Origin: Azoarcus sp. L1K30
GTDB taxonomy: Bacteria > Pseudomonadota > Gammaproteobacteria > Burkholderiales > Rhodocyclaceae
Assembly: GCF_018122735.1 (NCBI RefSeq)
Contig: NZ_JAGRRD010000001.1
Location: 1,792,823 to 1,856,822, forward strand
Reading direction: 5' to 3'
DNA: 64,000 bases
Numbering within the stretch: position 1 is the stretch's first letter; every line of letters begins with the position of its first letter. This document shows, one piece after another, positions 26,913 through 36,259 of this stretch. The notes beneath the pieces are model-generated. The model searched no databases. It was not told where the DNA came from and saw only the letters and a program-made list of their open reading frames with translations. Both the position numbers and the translations under genes were made by a program.

Positions 26913-28340
26913 ATGCAACCGCCGCTCAAGCAAGCCCATGGCGCCCGGATCGAGTTCTACAACAAGACCGGCAAAATCCACCCTCGCACCACCTCCGGCC
27001 GTTTCAACACCCTGCGCTGGAGCATGGTATGGCTAACCCAGATCGTCTTCTATGGCCTGTGCTGGCTGCCATGGGGCGATCGCCAGGCGGTGTTGTTCGA
27101 CATCGCCGAACGCAAGTTCTATCTTTTCGGCCTCGTGCTGTGGCCACAGGACGCCATGCTGCTGGCGGTGATGCTAATCGTCGCAGCGACCGGACTGTTC
27201 TTCGCCACCGCGCTGGCCGGGCGGGTGTTCTGCGGCTTCGCCTGTCCACAAACCGTGTATACCGCCGTCTTCCGCTGGGTCGAGGCCAAGGTCGAAGGCG
27301 ACCACCTGGCGCGGATGCGGCTCGACCAGTCCGCGCCAGGCATGCGCAAGTTCGCGCTCAAGGCGACCAAACACGCCATCTGGCTCACGATCGCGTTGTG
27401 GACATCGATCACCTTCGTCGGTTATTTCACCCCGATTCGCGAACTGCTCGCACGCATGCTGCCCGGCGAACTCGGCCCGTGGGAAGCATTCTGGGTGTTT
27501 TTCTACGCCGCCTTCACCTATCTGCTGGCCGGCTTTGCACGCGAGATGGTGTGCATGCACATGTGCCCCTACTCGCGCTTCCAGGGGGTGATGGGCGATC
27601 CGGATACGCGCAACGTCAGCTACGACACGCGCCGCGGTGAGCCGCGTGGCGCCCTCTCGCGCCGCCAGGCTAAGGGCGCCGCCGCGCAGGGCGACTGCAT
27701 CGACTGCGGCCTGTGCGTGCAGGTCTGCCCCACCGGGATCGACATCCGCCAAGGGCTGCAATACGCCTGTATCAATTGCGGGCTGTGCATCGACGCCTGC
27801 GACGAGGTCATGACGCGCATCAAGGCCCCCACGGGGTTGATCCGCTTTGCCAGCGAACGAGAACTGGCAGCATCCGCAGCGCCGGCCAGGCCGCGCCCCG
27901 CCCTGCTGCGTCCGCGCGTACAGGTATACCTGGCCACCCTCGTGGCGTTTTCCGCTGCAGGGGTGGTGATGCTTGCCGAGCGCACGCCGCTTGCCGTCGA
28001 TGTGCTGCGCGATCGCCACGCGTTGCTGCGCATCGACGACGACGGCCGGATCGAGAATGACTACCTGCTGAAGGTGGCCAACATGCTCGAGCAGCCGCGC
28101 CGCTTCCGCCTGCAGGTGGCGGGCCCGGCCGACGTGCGCCTGGCCGGACGCGACGTCTTCGAGGCTTCGGCGGGCAGCATCACCACCCTGTCGGTGAGCG
28201 TGTCCGGCGTCGCGGATCCGTCCCTGCGCGGCAGCCAGCCCATCCACTTCACGGTGGAGGATCTCGACACGCCGACGACGCGGGCGGTCGAGAAATCGTC
28301 CTTCCTGCTCCCCATGGGCCTGCCCGGTGCCGGCAGTTGA
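26913..28340 (+). CDS. ccoG: Cytochrome c oxidase accessory protein CcoG/FixG
   Basis: A 475-residue inner-membrane ferredoxin-like protein. There are about five membrane helices (for example VWLTQIVFYGLCWLPWG, AMLLAVMLIVAATGLFF). Two [4Fe-4S] motifs follow, CIDCGLCVQVCP and CINCGLCIDACDEVM, along with CGFACPQTVYT and CMHMCPYSRFQGVMGDP. A late helix (VYLATLVAFSAAGVVML) leads to a C-terminal Ig-like domain. CcoG helps copper delivery and assembly of cbb3 oxidase. GGAGAACC precedes the ATG by about 9 bases. Here it stands alone, with no ccoNOQP or ccoHIS genes beside it in the window. Confidence 0.93.
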   Translation: MQPPLKQAHGARIEFYNKTGKIHPRTTSGRFNTLRWSMVWLTQIVFYGLCWLPWGDRQAVLFDIAERKFYLFGLVLWPQDAMLLAVMLIVAATGLFFATALAGRVFCGFACPQTVYTAVFRWVEAKVEGDHLARMRLDQSAPGMRKFALKATKHAIWLTIALWTSITFVGYFTPIRELLARMLPGELGPWEAFWVFFYAAFTYLLAGFAREMVCMHMCPYSRFQGVMGDPDTRNVSYDTRRGEPRGALSRRQAKGAAAQGDCIDCGLCVQVCPTGIDIRQGLQYACINCGLCIDACDEVMTRIKAPTGLIRFASERELAASAAPARPRPALLRPRVQVYLATLVAFSAAGVVMLAERTPLAVDVLRDRHALLRIDDDGRIENDYLLKVANMLEQPRRFRLQVAGPADVRLAGRDVFEASAGSITTLSVSVSGVADPSLRGSQPIHFTVEDLDTPTTRAVEKSSFLLPMGLPGAGS

Positions 28341-28505
28341 TCCTGCGCAAGGGAGCACAGCGTGATCTGATGAACGCAGGCCGGGACGATTTGGCACGAT
28401 GGCGGTAAGATCCCTGCCTTCGCTGCATAAGCGTTCCCGCTGCCCACAAGGCACCCCCAAGCACACTCGCCGGCCACCGCCGTCAGCACCACAGACAAGG
28501 ATCAC

Positions 28506-29423
28506 ATGCAATCACAGCCGGCCTCTCCGTCCGGGCACCGCGGCCTCTCCGACATCCAGAAAGGTACGCTTGCCGGCGTCATCGTGGTGTTGTGCTGGTC
28601 GGGCTTCAACATCGTGTCCCGCTTCGGCAGCACCGGCAGCTTCACGCCGTTCGACCTCGCTGCGTTGCGCTACAGCATCTCCGGCCTGATCGCGCTGCCG
28701 CTCTTCCTCACCCGCGTTGCGGTACGCGACTGGCCGCGCTACATGGTGCTCACGCTGTTCGGCGGTCTGGGTTACGCACTGCTGGTGTACTCCGGCTTCA
28801 GCTTTGCACCCAGCGCGCATGCGGGCGTGTTCGTCAATGGCGGCATCCCGTTCTGGACCGTGATCATCCTCGGCGTGGGGGCCGGTTTCCGCATCCCGCG
28901 CATGGTGCTGATCGCCCTGCTGCTATCGACTTGCGGCCTGCTGCTGATCGCGTCCGAAAGCCTGTTCGCGCCGCGCCACGGCACCGAGTGGATCGGCGAC
29001 GTGCTCTTCCTCTCCGCCGCACTGACTTGGGCAATTTTTGGTCTGTTGATGCGAAGCTGGCAGATCCAGCCCAAACTCGCCGTCCTCGGCATCGCCAGCT
29101 TCGCGGCGGTGAGCTACATGCCGGTATATCTGCTGTGGCTGCCCAAGACCATCGGCAATGCGTCATGGGGCGACCTGCTGCTGCAAGGCAGCTACCAGGG
29201 GGTGATCGCCGCGCTGCTCGCTGCCGGAATGTACAGCTACGCCAATCAGAAGATCGGCGCCAGCCAAGCGTCCATGATGCTCGCGCTGGTGCCCGCCGTC
29301 TCCGCCATCGGCGCCTTCTTCCTGCTTGGCGAATCGATCAGCCTGACCGTGGCCCTCGGCATCGTCGTGGTGTCCGCGGGTGCGGCGCTGGGGGCGCTGC
29401 CCAGTCGGGAGGCGGTGCGCTAG
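28506..29423 (+). CDS. EamA/DMT superfamily transporter
   Basis: A 305-residue inner-membrane protein with about ten helices arranged as two EamA repeats (first repeat from GTLAGVIVVLCWSGFNIVSR, second from DVLFLSAALTWAIFGLLMRS). The family exports amino acids, nucleotides or other metabolites. No substrate can be assigned. A 165-base spacer separates it from ccoG, so it may have its own promoter. Confidence 0.9.
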   Translation: MQSQPASPSGHRGLSDIQKGTLAGVIVVLCWSGFNIVSRFGSTGSFTPFDLAALRYSISGLIALPLFLTRVAVRDWPRYMVLTLFGGLGYALLVYSGFSFAPSAHAGVFVNGGIPFWTVIILGVGAGFRIPRMVLIALLLSTCGLLLIASESLFAPRHGTEWIGDVLFLSAALTWAIFGLLMRSWQIQPKLAVLGIASFAAVSYMPVYLLWLPKTIGNASWGDLLLQGSYQGVIAALLAAGMYSYANQKIGASQASMMLALVPAVSAIGAFFLLGESISLTVALGIVVVSAGAALGALPSREAVR

Positions 29424-29813
29424 GGTGCTGGCGAATCAACCTTAGCCATGTCCCCCCACGTCGTCCAACCGCAGACGCTTCTGCACGAACTTCTGAACAC
29501 TACCCCAGGGGGCTACCCGCGAGCCTGAGGCGACGCAGGTGTTCCAACTCGGTCACCACATCCACCCCTTGCCGGTGGCGCTGCGCAAGGTGGTGGCAGG
29601 GCTCGATGCCTGACCAGTCGCCTTGGTTGGCAACGAGCAGTGCTCGTAAGTTGTGGATTTTGCATGACTCCTATCTACACCTACCCGCAGACCAAACGGA
29701 AAACGGGGACGGCTCTGACGGAGAAAGTGGCCGATTTCGGGCGTTTCGGCTGCAGGCCACCCGCAACACAGATGGCCTGAACCCCGCGTGACGCGGAGAT
29801 TTCAGGCAAGAAA
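29424..29813. other. Gene-free stretch with a possible gene remnant
   Basis: About 390 bases without a supported gene. On the minus strand a 55-60 codon stretch (~29505-29670) is open and protein-like (LLVANQGDWSGIEPCHHLAQ, then RHRQGVDVVTELEHL), ending at TAG, with no start codon or ribosome site. It reads like the C-terminal end of a lost gene that I cannot name. The rest shows nothing. Confidence 0.35.
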
Positions 29814-29840
29814 AAGGGCCCGGAGTTATTCCGGGCCCTT
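29814..29840 (-). terminator. Rho-independent terminator of tRNA-Ala
   Basis: Perfect 11-bp stem (AAGGGCCCGGA / TCCGGGCCCTT) with a 5-base loop, followed on the minus strand by TTTC. It begins 5 bases past the CCA end of the tRNA. Confidence 0.88.
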
Positions 29841-29845
29841 GTGTA

Positions 29846-29921
<76 letters not shown>

Positions 29922-29970
29922 GTAGAGGCCGCATTATATGAAACCGCTCCCCCAAAGAAAAGCCTTGGAT

Positions 29971-31038
29971 TCAGGTTTCGTCCTGTTCAGCGCCCGAGCC
30001 GACGACGGCGCGGCCAAGGCGGTCTGCGATGGCACGCCAGTCTTCGCTTGCGGGCAGGGCTTCCAGCAGGATGAAATCGGCGCCGCTCGCATCGAGTTTT
30101 CTCAGGTTGGCGTACAGGTCGTGACCATAGGCTGCCGCGTCGCATTGAACGGACTGCCAGATGAGGCGAGCGTCGTGCGGGTCGGCAACCGTATGCGCCA
30201 GCACCGCGACGCGACTGCCTTCCCCGGCGAGCATCGCGGCCTCTTCGATCAGCTTCTCGGCGGGCAGCAGTCTGAGCGGCGTGGCGGGAGCGTAGTGGGC
30301 AGCGAGTGCGCCGGACACGCGCGGTGCGTGCGACAGCGCCGCGGCTTCCTGCACGCTCTCGCCCATCTCGCCACGCACACGCGGCCGCCGGCCGATGACG
30401 CCGGCAATGTCATCCGCGGTGATGGCGCCGGGACGCAGGATTTCGGGCGTGTCGCGCGAAAAATCAACGATGGTCGATTCGATGCCGACCGCACAGGCTC
30501 CGCCGTCAAGCACCATCGCCACCTTGTCGCCGAGTTCTTCATGCACGTGCTCGGCAGTGGTCGGGCTGATGCGGCCAAAGCGGTTGGCGCTAGGCGCAGC
30601 AATGCCGGAATCGAACACCTGCAACAGCGCCAGCGCGATCGAATGTGAAGGCACGCGCAGGCCGACCGTATCCTGACCGCCGGTCACCTCGTCCGGCACG
30701 CCGTCGGCGCGTTTCAGGATCAGGGTGAGCGGGCCGGGCCAGAAGGCACGTGCAAGCGCGATGGCATCCTTGGGAATGCTTGCGGCCCATCGCACCATGT
30801 GACTGGCGTCGGGGAGATGGACGATCAGCGGATGATCGGCAGGTCGGCCTTTCGCGGCAAAGATTTTTTTCACCGCCTCCGGGTTGAGCGCGTCCGCCCC
30901 CAGGCCATAGACCGTTTCGGTCGGCATGCCCACGATGTCGCCCGCGCGCAGCAGATCAGCTGCGTGCCGGATGGCGGTCAGCGTAGGTGGTTCGATGCGG
31001 CCACGCGCAGGTGCGGGCTCGGCGTTCGGCTTGATCAT
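29971..31038 (-). CDS. L-threonylcarbamoyladenylate synthase, Sua5 type
   Basis: A 355-residue protein: a YrdC domain (residues ~20-210: PTETVYGLGADA, KIFAAKGRPADHPL, SANRFGRISPTTAEHV, ESTIVDF) plus a C-terminal Sua5 domain. It makes threonylcarbamoyl-AMP for the t6A37 modification of ANN-decoding tRNAs. The ATG at 31038 overlaps the purK stop (ATGA), so it is the last gene of the folD-purE-purK group and translationally coupled. The longer two-domain Sua5 form is common in bacteria. Confidence 0.9.
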   Translation of the reverse strand: MIKPNAEPAPARGRIEPPTLTAIRHAADLLRAGDIVGMPTETVYGLGADALNPEAVKKIFAAKGRPADHPLIVHLPDASHMVRWAASIPKDAIALARAFWPGPLTLILKRADGVPDEVTGGQDTVGLRVPSHSIALALLQVFDSGIAAPSANRFGRISPTTAEHVHEELGDKVAMVLDGGACAVGIESTIVDFSRDTPEILRPGAITADDIAGVIGRRPRVRGEMGESVQEAAALSHAPRVSGALAAHYAPATPLRLLPAEKLIEEAAMLAGEGSRVAVLAHTVADPHDARLIWQSVQCDAAAYGHDLYANLRKLDASGADFILLEALPASEDWRAIADRLGRAVVGSGAEQDET

Positions 31039-32201
31039 TCGTCGCCGATACCGATTGCAGCGCGTGCCTGACACGCAAGCGCGAGCACCGCGTCACCGTC
31101 GTCACCCGTGACGGTGAAATGTCCCATCTTGCGGCCAGGGCGCGCATGGTGCTTGCCGTAGAGATGCAAGCGCAGGCCGGGAACCCCGTGCAGCACCGAC
31201 CAGTCGGGCTCGCGATAGCTGCCGTGCCCCTTGCCGTCCTCGTACCACAGTTCGCCGAGCAGATTGACCATCACCGCAATCGAATGCTGGCGCGGTTGCG
31301 CAAGCGGCAAACCGCACAATGCCCTCACCTGCTGTTCGTACTGGCTCGCATCACAGGCATCGATGGTGTGGTGGCCGCTGTTGTGCGGGCGCGGCGCCAT
31401 CTCATTGACGAACAATTCTCCGCCACAGACGAAGAACTCGACCCCGAGGGTGCCGACATAACCCAGCTTGCCAGCCAGGCGCAGGGCGATGTCCTGGGCC
31501 CGCACCTGGACCGCCTCGGTGACGCAGGGGGACGCCTGAGCCGGGGCGATGGTGATGTCGAGAATGCCGTTGCGGTGACGATTCTCGCCCGCTGCAAAAC
31601 AGCGCACCACGCCCGCCTCATCGCGCGCGAGCACCACCGACACCTCGTAATCGAGCTCGAGCATCCTCTCCAGCACACAGGGCTCGCCCTTGAAATGCTG
31701 GAAGGCGGCGAGCGCCTCGTTGCGATCGGCGACGCGAGCCTGCCCTTTTCCGTCATAACCGAAACGGGCGATCTTGAGCACGGCCGGAAACAATGCGTCT
31801 GCTGCCTCGCGGATATCGTCCTCGCAGCGGATGATGGCGAAGGGGCCGTGCGGTACGGCGTGATCCGCGAGAAAGGTCTTCTCGGCGATACGGTTCTGGC
31901 ACACCGCCACTGCACTTGCAGATGGATGCACCGGAATGAACTTGGCCAGGTAATCCAGCGTATCCGCGGGAACGTTCTCGAATTCGGTAGTCACTGCGGC
32001 GCATTGCGCCGCCATGGCATCGAGCGCCACATAGTCGTCGTATGCGGCCACCAGATGCTGATCCGCGATCAAGCCTGCCGGGCTGTGCGGATCGGGATCG
32101 AGCACGCAGACCTTGTAGCCCATCTCGTGGGCGGCCGAAACAAAGAAGCGGCCGAGCTGGCCGCCGCCGAGCATGCCAAGCGTAGCGGGCGGAAGAATCA
32201 T
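31035..32201 (-). CDS. purK: N5-carboxyaminoimidazole ribonucleotide synthase
   Basis: A 388-residue ATP-grasp enzyme. It starts with the PurK N terminus PPATLGMLGGGQLGRFF. Key blocks are DPDPHSPAG, KIARFGYDGKGQARV, FFVCGGELFVNEMAPRPHNS and CDASQYEQQ. It carboxylates AIR with ATP and bicarbonate to N5-CAIR, which PurE then rearranges. It lies 13 bases after purE, overlaps sua5 by 4 bases and has the usual length. Confidence 0.95.
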   Translation of the reverse strand: MILPPATLGMLGGGQLGRFFVSAAHEMGYKVCVLDPDPHSPAGLIADQHLVAAYDDYVALDAMAAQCAAVTTEFENVPADTLDYLAKFIPVHPSASAVAVCQNRIAEKTFLADHAVPHGPFAIIRCEDDIREAADALFPAVLKIARFGYDGKGQARVADRNEALAAFQHFKGEPCVLERMLELDYEVSVVLARDEAGVVRCFAAGENRHRNGILDITIAPAQASPCVTEAVQVRAQDIALRLAGKLGYVGTLGVEFFVCGGELFVNEMAPRPHNSGHHTIDACDASQYEQQVRALCGLPLAQPRQHSIAVMVNLLGELWYEDGKGHGSYREPDWSVLHGVPGLRLHLYGKHHARPGRKMGHFTVTGDDGDAVLALACQARAAIGIGDE

Positions 32202-32214
32202 GATCGTGCGCCTT

Positions 32215-32706
32215 TCAGTCCAGCTTCATGTCCAGCACCGTCTGCGTCTGGCGGGCGCGGAACGCCTCGAGTTTCTCTGCCAGCGCCGTGTCGGCAACAG
32301 CCAGCAGCGCAACCGCGAACAGGCCCGCATTGGCCGCACCAGCTTCGCCGATGGCAAACGTTGCAACCGGAATGCCCTTGGGCATCTGCACGATGGAAAG
32401 CAGCGAATCCTGGCCCGACAGCGCCCTGGACTGCACCGGCACCCCGAGCACCGGCAGCGTGGTCTTGGCGGCCACCATCCCGGGCAGATGCGCCGCGCCG
32501 CCGGCGCCGGCGATGATCGCCTTCAGGCCACGACCGCGTGCATGCTCGGCATATTCGAACATGAGATCGGGCGTACGGTGGGCGGAGACGACGCGCGCCT
32601 CGAAAGGCACACCGAATTCTTCCAGCATCCTCGCCGCGGCCTGCATGGTGGGCCAGTCGGAGTTGGAGCCCATGATGATGCCGACGACCGGCTTCGATTC
32701 GCTCAT
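32215..32706 (-). CDS. purE: N5-CAIR mutase
   Basis: A 163-residue class I PurE. Active-site motifs [34 protein letters not shown] and [21 protein letters not shown] are intact. It converts N5-CAIR to CAIR in purine synthesis. It lies 18 bases downstream of folD and 13 bases before purK. Confidence 0.96.
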   Translation of the reverse strand: MSESKPVVGIIMGSNSDWPTMQAAARMLEEFGVPFEARVVSAHRTPDLMFEYAEHARGRGLKAIIAGAGGAAHLPGMVAAKTTLPVLGVPVQSRALSGQDSLLSIVQMPKGIPVATFAIGEAGAANAGLFAVALLAVADTALAEKLEAFRARQTQTVLDMKLD

Positions 32707-32724
32707 TGTATTGTCCTTGGAGAC

Positions 32725-33579
32725 TTACTTGCCGGCCGCGCGTGCGGCGGAGATCACGGTGTTCTCGAGCAGCATGGTGATGGTCATCGGGCCGACGCCA
32801 CCAGGCACGGGCGTGATCAGGCCGGCGACTTCCTTTGCGGAGTCGAAATCCACATCGCCGCAGAGCTTTCCGTCCGCCAGGCGGTTGATGCCGACATCGA
32901 TCACGGTGGCGCCCGGCTTGATCATGTCACCGGTCACGAAACGCGGCTTGCCGATCGCCGCGACCAGAATGTCGGCGCGGCGGGTATGGAAGAGCAGATC
33001 ACGCGTTTTCGAGTGACACACGGTGACCGTGGCGCCGGCGTTGGTCAGCAGCATTGCCATCGGCTTGCCGACGATGTTGGAGCGACCGATGACCACTGCC
33101 TCGGCACCGGCAAGCGCCACGCCCTCGGCCTCGAACATCTTCATCACGCCATGGGGCGTACAGGGCAGGAAAGCGTCCTGATTCTGCGACAGGCGTCCGA
33201 CGTTTTCGGCATGAAAACCATCGACATCCTTGGCCACGCTGATCGCTTCGAGCACGGCGGCTTCGTCGAACTGCGGCGGCAACGGCAGTTGCACCAGGAT
33301 GCCGTGCACGGCGGGGTCGGCATTGAGTTCGGCCAGCTTGGCCATCACCTCGGCCGGCGCGACATCGGCTGCGTAATCGAGCCGCAGCGAGCGGATGCCG
33401 GCCTTCTCGCAGGCCGACACCTTGTTGCGCACATAGACGGCGGAAGCCGGATTCTCGCCCACCAGGATGACCGCAAGACACGGTTGCACACCACGTGCCG
33501 TCAGCGCGGCAGCACGTTGGGCAATTTCGCCACGCACCCGGGCCGAAAGGGCATTGCCATCAATAATGCGAGCGGTCAT
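32725..33579 (-). CDS. folD: Bifunctional methylene-THF dehydrogenase/cyclohydrolase
   Basis: A 284-residue FolD. The catalytic Lys lies in [19 protein letters not shown]-binding and family motifs [28 protein letters not shown] and [19 protein letters not shown] are present. It interconverts 5,10-methylene-, methenyl- and 10-formyl-THF, supplying formyl groups for purine synthesis. This fits its place ahead of purE and purK. It is probably the first gene of the operon; its promoter should lie in 33580-33700, where GCTTTTTCGAGG precedes the ATG. Confidence 0.96.
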   Translation of the reverse strand: MTARIIDGNALSARVRGEIAQRAAALTARGVQPCLAVILVGENPASAVYVRNKVSACEKAGIRSLRLDYAADVAPAEVMAKLAELNADPAVHGILVQLPLPPQFDEAAVLEAISVAKDVDGFHAENVGRLSQNQDAFLPCTPHGVMKMFEAEGVALAGAEAVVIGRSNIVGKPMAMLLTNAGATVTVCHSKTRDLLFHTRRADILVAAIGKPRFVTGDMIKPGATVIDVGINRLADGKLCGDVDFDSAKEVAGLITPVPGGVGPMTITMLLENTVISAARAAGK

Positions 33580-33705
33580 CGCTATAGCCTCGAAAAAGCT
33601 CGCAATTTTAACAGCAACGGCGGGGACTGCGAGCCAGCGCGCGAAATCTGTCAGTGCAGAACCGCCGCCGGCCGATGGCAGGATTGTGTGCGCCGCGCGT
33701 TGTTC

Positions 33706-34308
33706 TCAGGCCACTGCCGCTTTCGCCACCGCGTCCCGCCCGCGCTCGAAGGCCTTGCGATTGAGTTCCAGCAGATCAGGTTTGCGCCGCGCGAAGCGCG
33801 CGAGTACCGCATCGCGCAGCACATCGGCGGGAAACGGCAGGCGATCGGCCATGGCGCCGAGCATCACGGTGTTGCCGAGGCGGATATTGCCCAGCTGCAG
33901 TGCCAGCGCGCTGGCATCGAACGCATGGGTGCTGACCCCGAGTGCTCGCATCTGTTCGACCGGTTGCTCGGGATACGGATACAGGCCGAGATTCACCACC
34001 GGTGGCACCAGCCGCCCAAGGTTGACCAGCGCCGTCGCCCCGGGACGCAGCATATGCACCCAGCGCAGCGCCTCGGCAAGCTCGAAGCCGACCAGCAGAT
34101 CGGCCTCGCCGGCCGCAATCTGCGGTGACAGCACGCGGTCGCCGAAGCGCAAGTGCGAGCTCACGACGCCTCCGCGCTGGCTCATCCCGGCGACTTCGGT
34201 CTTCTTGACATCGTACCCCAGCGATAGCGCCGCCTCGGCGAGGATCTCGGTCGCCGTCATCACGCCCTGCCCGCCAATGCCGCAGACCAGAATATTGGTG
34301 AGTTTCAT
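33706..34308 (-). CDS. iorB: Indolepyruvate:ferredoxin oxidoreductase beta subunit
   Basis: A 200-residue gamma-type 2-oxoacid oxidoreductase subunit. It opens with NILVCGIGGQGVMTATEILA, then has the TEVAGMSQRGGVVSSHLRFG loop and a C-terminal basic helix. The ATG at 34308 lies 10 bases after iorA; upstream codons in the same frame would overlap iorA. It works with IorA to oxidise aryl pyruvates to aryl-acetyl-CoA. Confidence 0.92.
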   Translation of the reverse strand: MKLTNILVCGIGGQGVMTATEILAEAALSLGYDVKKTEVAGMSQRGGVVSSHLRFGDRVLSPQIAAGEADLLVGFELAEALRWVHMLRPGATALVNLGRLVPPVVNLGLYPYPEQPVEQMRALGVSTHAFDASALALQLGNIRLGNTVMLGAMADRLPFPADVLRDAVLARFARRKPDLLELNRKAFERGRDAVAKAAVA

Positions 34309-34318
34309 CGGTCTGCCC

Positions 34319-36184
34319 TCACAGTTTGCGCAGAAACGCCACCGGATGCTCCGGTACCGCATGGACGATGGCCTCGGGCGCACAGGGCTGCACGCACAGG
34401 CCACACCCGGTGCAGGCGGCGGTTTCGATGCGCACGAAAGACAGGTCGACCTCCTTGCCCGAAGCTTTGACCGCTTTCTCGCGCCGGGTTACGTGAATGG
34501 CAGGACAACCGACATCCACACAGTTACCGCAACCCGTGCAGCGTTCCGCAACCACCTTGTAGGCGCGCTCCGCCTCGTAGTCGTCGATCAACACGCAGGG
34601 ACGGTCGGTGATGATCACCGAGGGCTCGGCGATCTTCGTCTCTTCGCGCAAGGCCTTGAACAACACCGGCAACTGATAGGGGTCGACCACGCGAATACGA
34701 TCCTTGCTGACCCCGAGCGCCTCACACAGCCGGGCGAAGTCGATGCGCGGCGCCGACTTGCCGTGGATGTCGCGCCCGGTGCCGGGATTGTCCTGCCCGC
34801 CGGTCATGCCCACGGCCCGATTGTCCAGCAACAGCACGGTAACGTTGCCACGATTCCAGGTGATGTCGAGCAACCCCTGCATGCCCATGTGGAGGAAGGT
34901 CGAATCACCGATCACCGCCACCACACTCTTGTTTGCATCGTTGGGACCACGCCCCTTGTCCATGCCGAGTGCAACGCCCATCGACGCCCCCATCGAGATG
35001 CAGGTGTCGAGCGCATTCCACGGCTGACCTGCACCCAGGGTGTAGCAGCCAATGTCGCCCGAAATCGAAATATTGCGCAGTTGCGACAAGGTGTAATAGA
35101 CGCCCAGATGTGGGCACGCCACACACATCGTCGGCGGCCGAGGAAATACCGTTTGCGCAGGCAGCGCGGCGGACGCCACGGCCGGCTCGCCGCGCAGGCG
35201 CGCGATGGCAGGGCGCAGCACGTCCGGCGAAAGCTCGCCGAGACGGGGCAGCACCTCTTTGCCGATGCAGGCAATGCCTGCCGCACGCAATTCGGTTTCC
35301 ACCAGCGGCTCGGTCTCCTCCGCCACCACGACCTGTTCCACGCTGGCAGCAAAGTCGCGGATACGGTCGATCGGCAGCGGATGCGACAAGCCGAGCTTGA
35401 ACACAGGTGAATCGGGAAATGCCTCGCGCACATGCATGAAGGCCGGTCCCGAGGCGATGAAACCGATGCGTCGATCGCTGCCGCCCACGCTGGCGTTCTG
35501 GACACTGGCTTCGGACTCGGCGCGCAGCGCGGTATCACGCGCCAGCATCAGCGACAAACGCGGCTTGGCGTTGCCGGGCACCATCACCCAACGCGCGGCG
35601 TCCTTGGCAAAACCGGTCGCCACGTGCGTTTTGCGCGCGGCAGCCAGCACCCTGCCCTTGACGTGGCAGATGCGCGTCGTCAGGCGCAGGATGACCGGGC
35701 AACGCTGGCGTTCGGACAGGGCGAAGGCCTCGCGCGTCATGGCATAGGCCTCCTGAGCATCGGCCGGCTCGAACACCGGCAGATGTGCGAATCGCCCCCA
35801 GTAACGCGAATCCTGCTCGTTCTGCGACGACGACATGCCCACATCGTCGGCCACCGCGATGACCAGCCCGCCCTCGGTGCCGGTGACGGTCATGGTCATC
35901 AGCGCATCCGAAGCGACATTGAGGCCGACGTGCTTCATCGCACAGAAGGCACGCGCGCCAACCATCGACGCGCCAAGGGCGACTTCCAGCGACACCTTTT
36001 CATTGACCGACCATTCCGCGTACACCTCGGAATAGCCGGATAGCACCTCGAGTATTTCGGTGGAAGGTGTGCCGGGATAGGCCGCGGCCACATTGCAGCC
36101 GGCATCGCGCACGGCAAGCGCTACCGCCTCGTTACCGGACAGGAAGAGATACTGGGAAGTCGAGGCTGGCAGGGGGGCACCCAT
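34319..36184 (-). CDS. iorA: Indolepyruvate:ferredoxin oxidoreductase alpha subunit
   Basis: A 621-residue ThDP enzyme. The N-terminal pyrimidine-binding part has AAAYPGTPSTEILE and AVADDVGMSSSQNEQDSRYW. The ThDP pyrophosphate motif is VVAVIGDSTFLHMGMQGLLD with LDNRAVGMTGGQDN. The C terminus carries two ferredoxin-type clusters, CTGCGNCVDVGCP and CTGCGLCVQPCAP. It decarboxylates indolepyruvate and phenylpyruvate from aromatic amino acids to acyl-CoA with reduced ferredoxin. It is the first gene of a two-gene unit, separated by 75 bases from the antiporter gene upstream on the same strand. Confidence 0.95.
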   Translation of the reverse strand: MGAPLPASTSQYLFLSGNEAVALAVRDAGCNVAAAYPGTPSTEILEVLSGYSEVYAEWSVNEKVSLEVALGASMVGARAFCAMKHVGLNVASDALMTMTVTGTEGGLVIAVADDVGMSSSQNEQDSRYWGRFAHLPVFEPADAQEAYAMTREAFALSERQRCPVILRLTTRICHVKGRVLAAARKTHVATGFAKDAARWVMVPGNAKPRLSLMLARDTALRAESEASVQNASVGGSDRRIGFIASGPAFMHVREAFPDSPVFKLGLSHPLPIDRIRDFAASVEQVVVAEETEPLVETELRAAGIACIGKEVLPRLGELSPDVLRPAIARLRGEPAVASAALPAQTVFPRPPTMCVACPHLGVYYTLSQLRNISISGDIGCYTLGAGQPWNALDTCISMGASMGVALGMDKGRGPNDANKSVVAVIGDSTFLHMGMQGLLDITWNRGNVTVLLLDNRAVGMTGGQDNPGTGRDIHGKSAPRIDFARLCEALGVSKDRIRVVDPYQLPVLFKALREETKIAEPSVIITDRPCVLIDDYEAERAYKVVAERCTGCGNCVDVGCPAIHVTRREKAVKASGKEVDLSFVRIETAACTGCGLCVQPCAPEAIVHAVPEHPVAFLRKL

Positions 36185-36259
36185 GAGCGTTGCTCCGTCG
36201 TCGATCAGGACAAAGGAACAAACCTTACCGCCCGGTCAATACTCTCCCGTTGATGCAGA

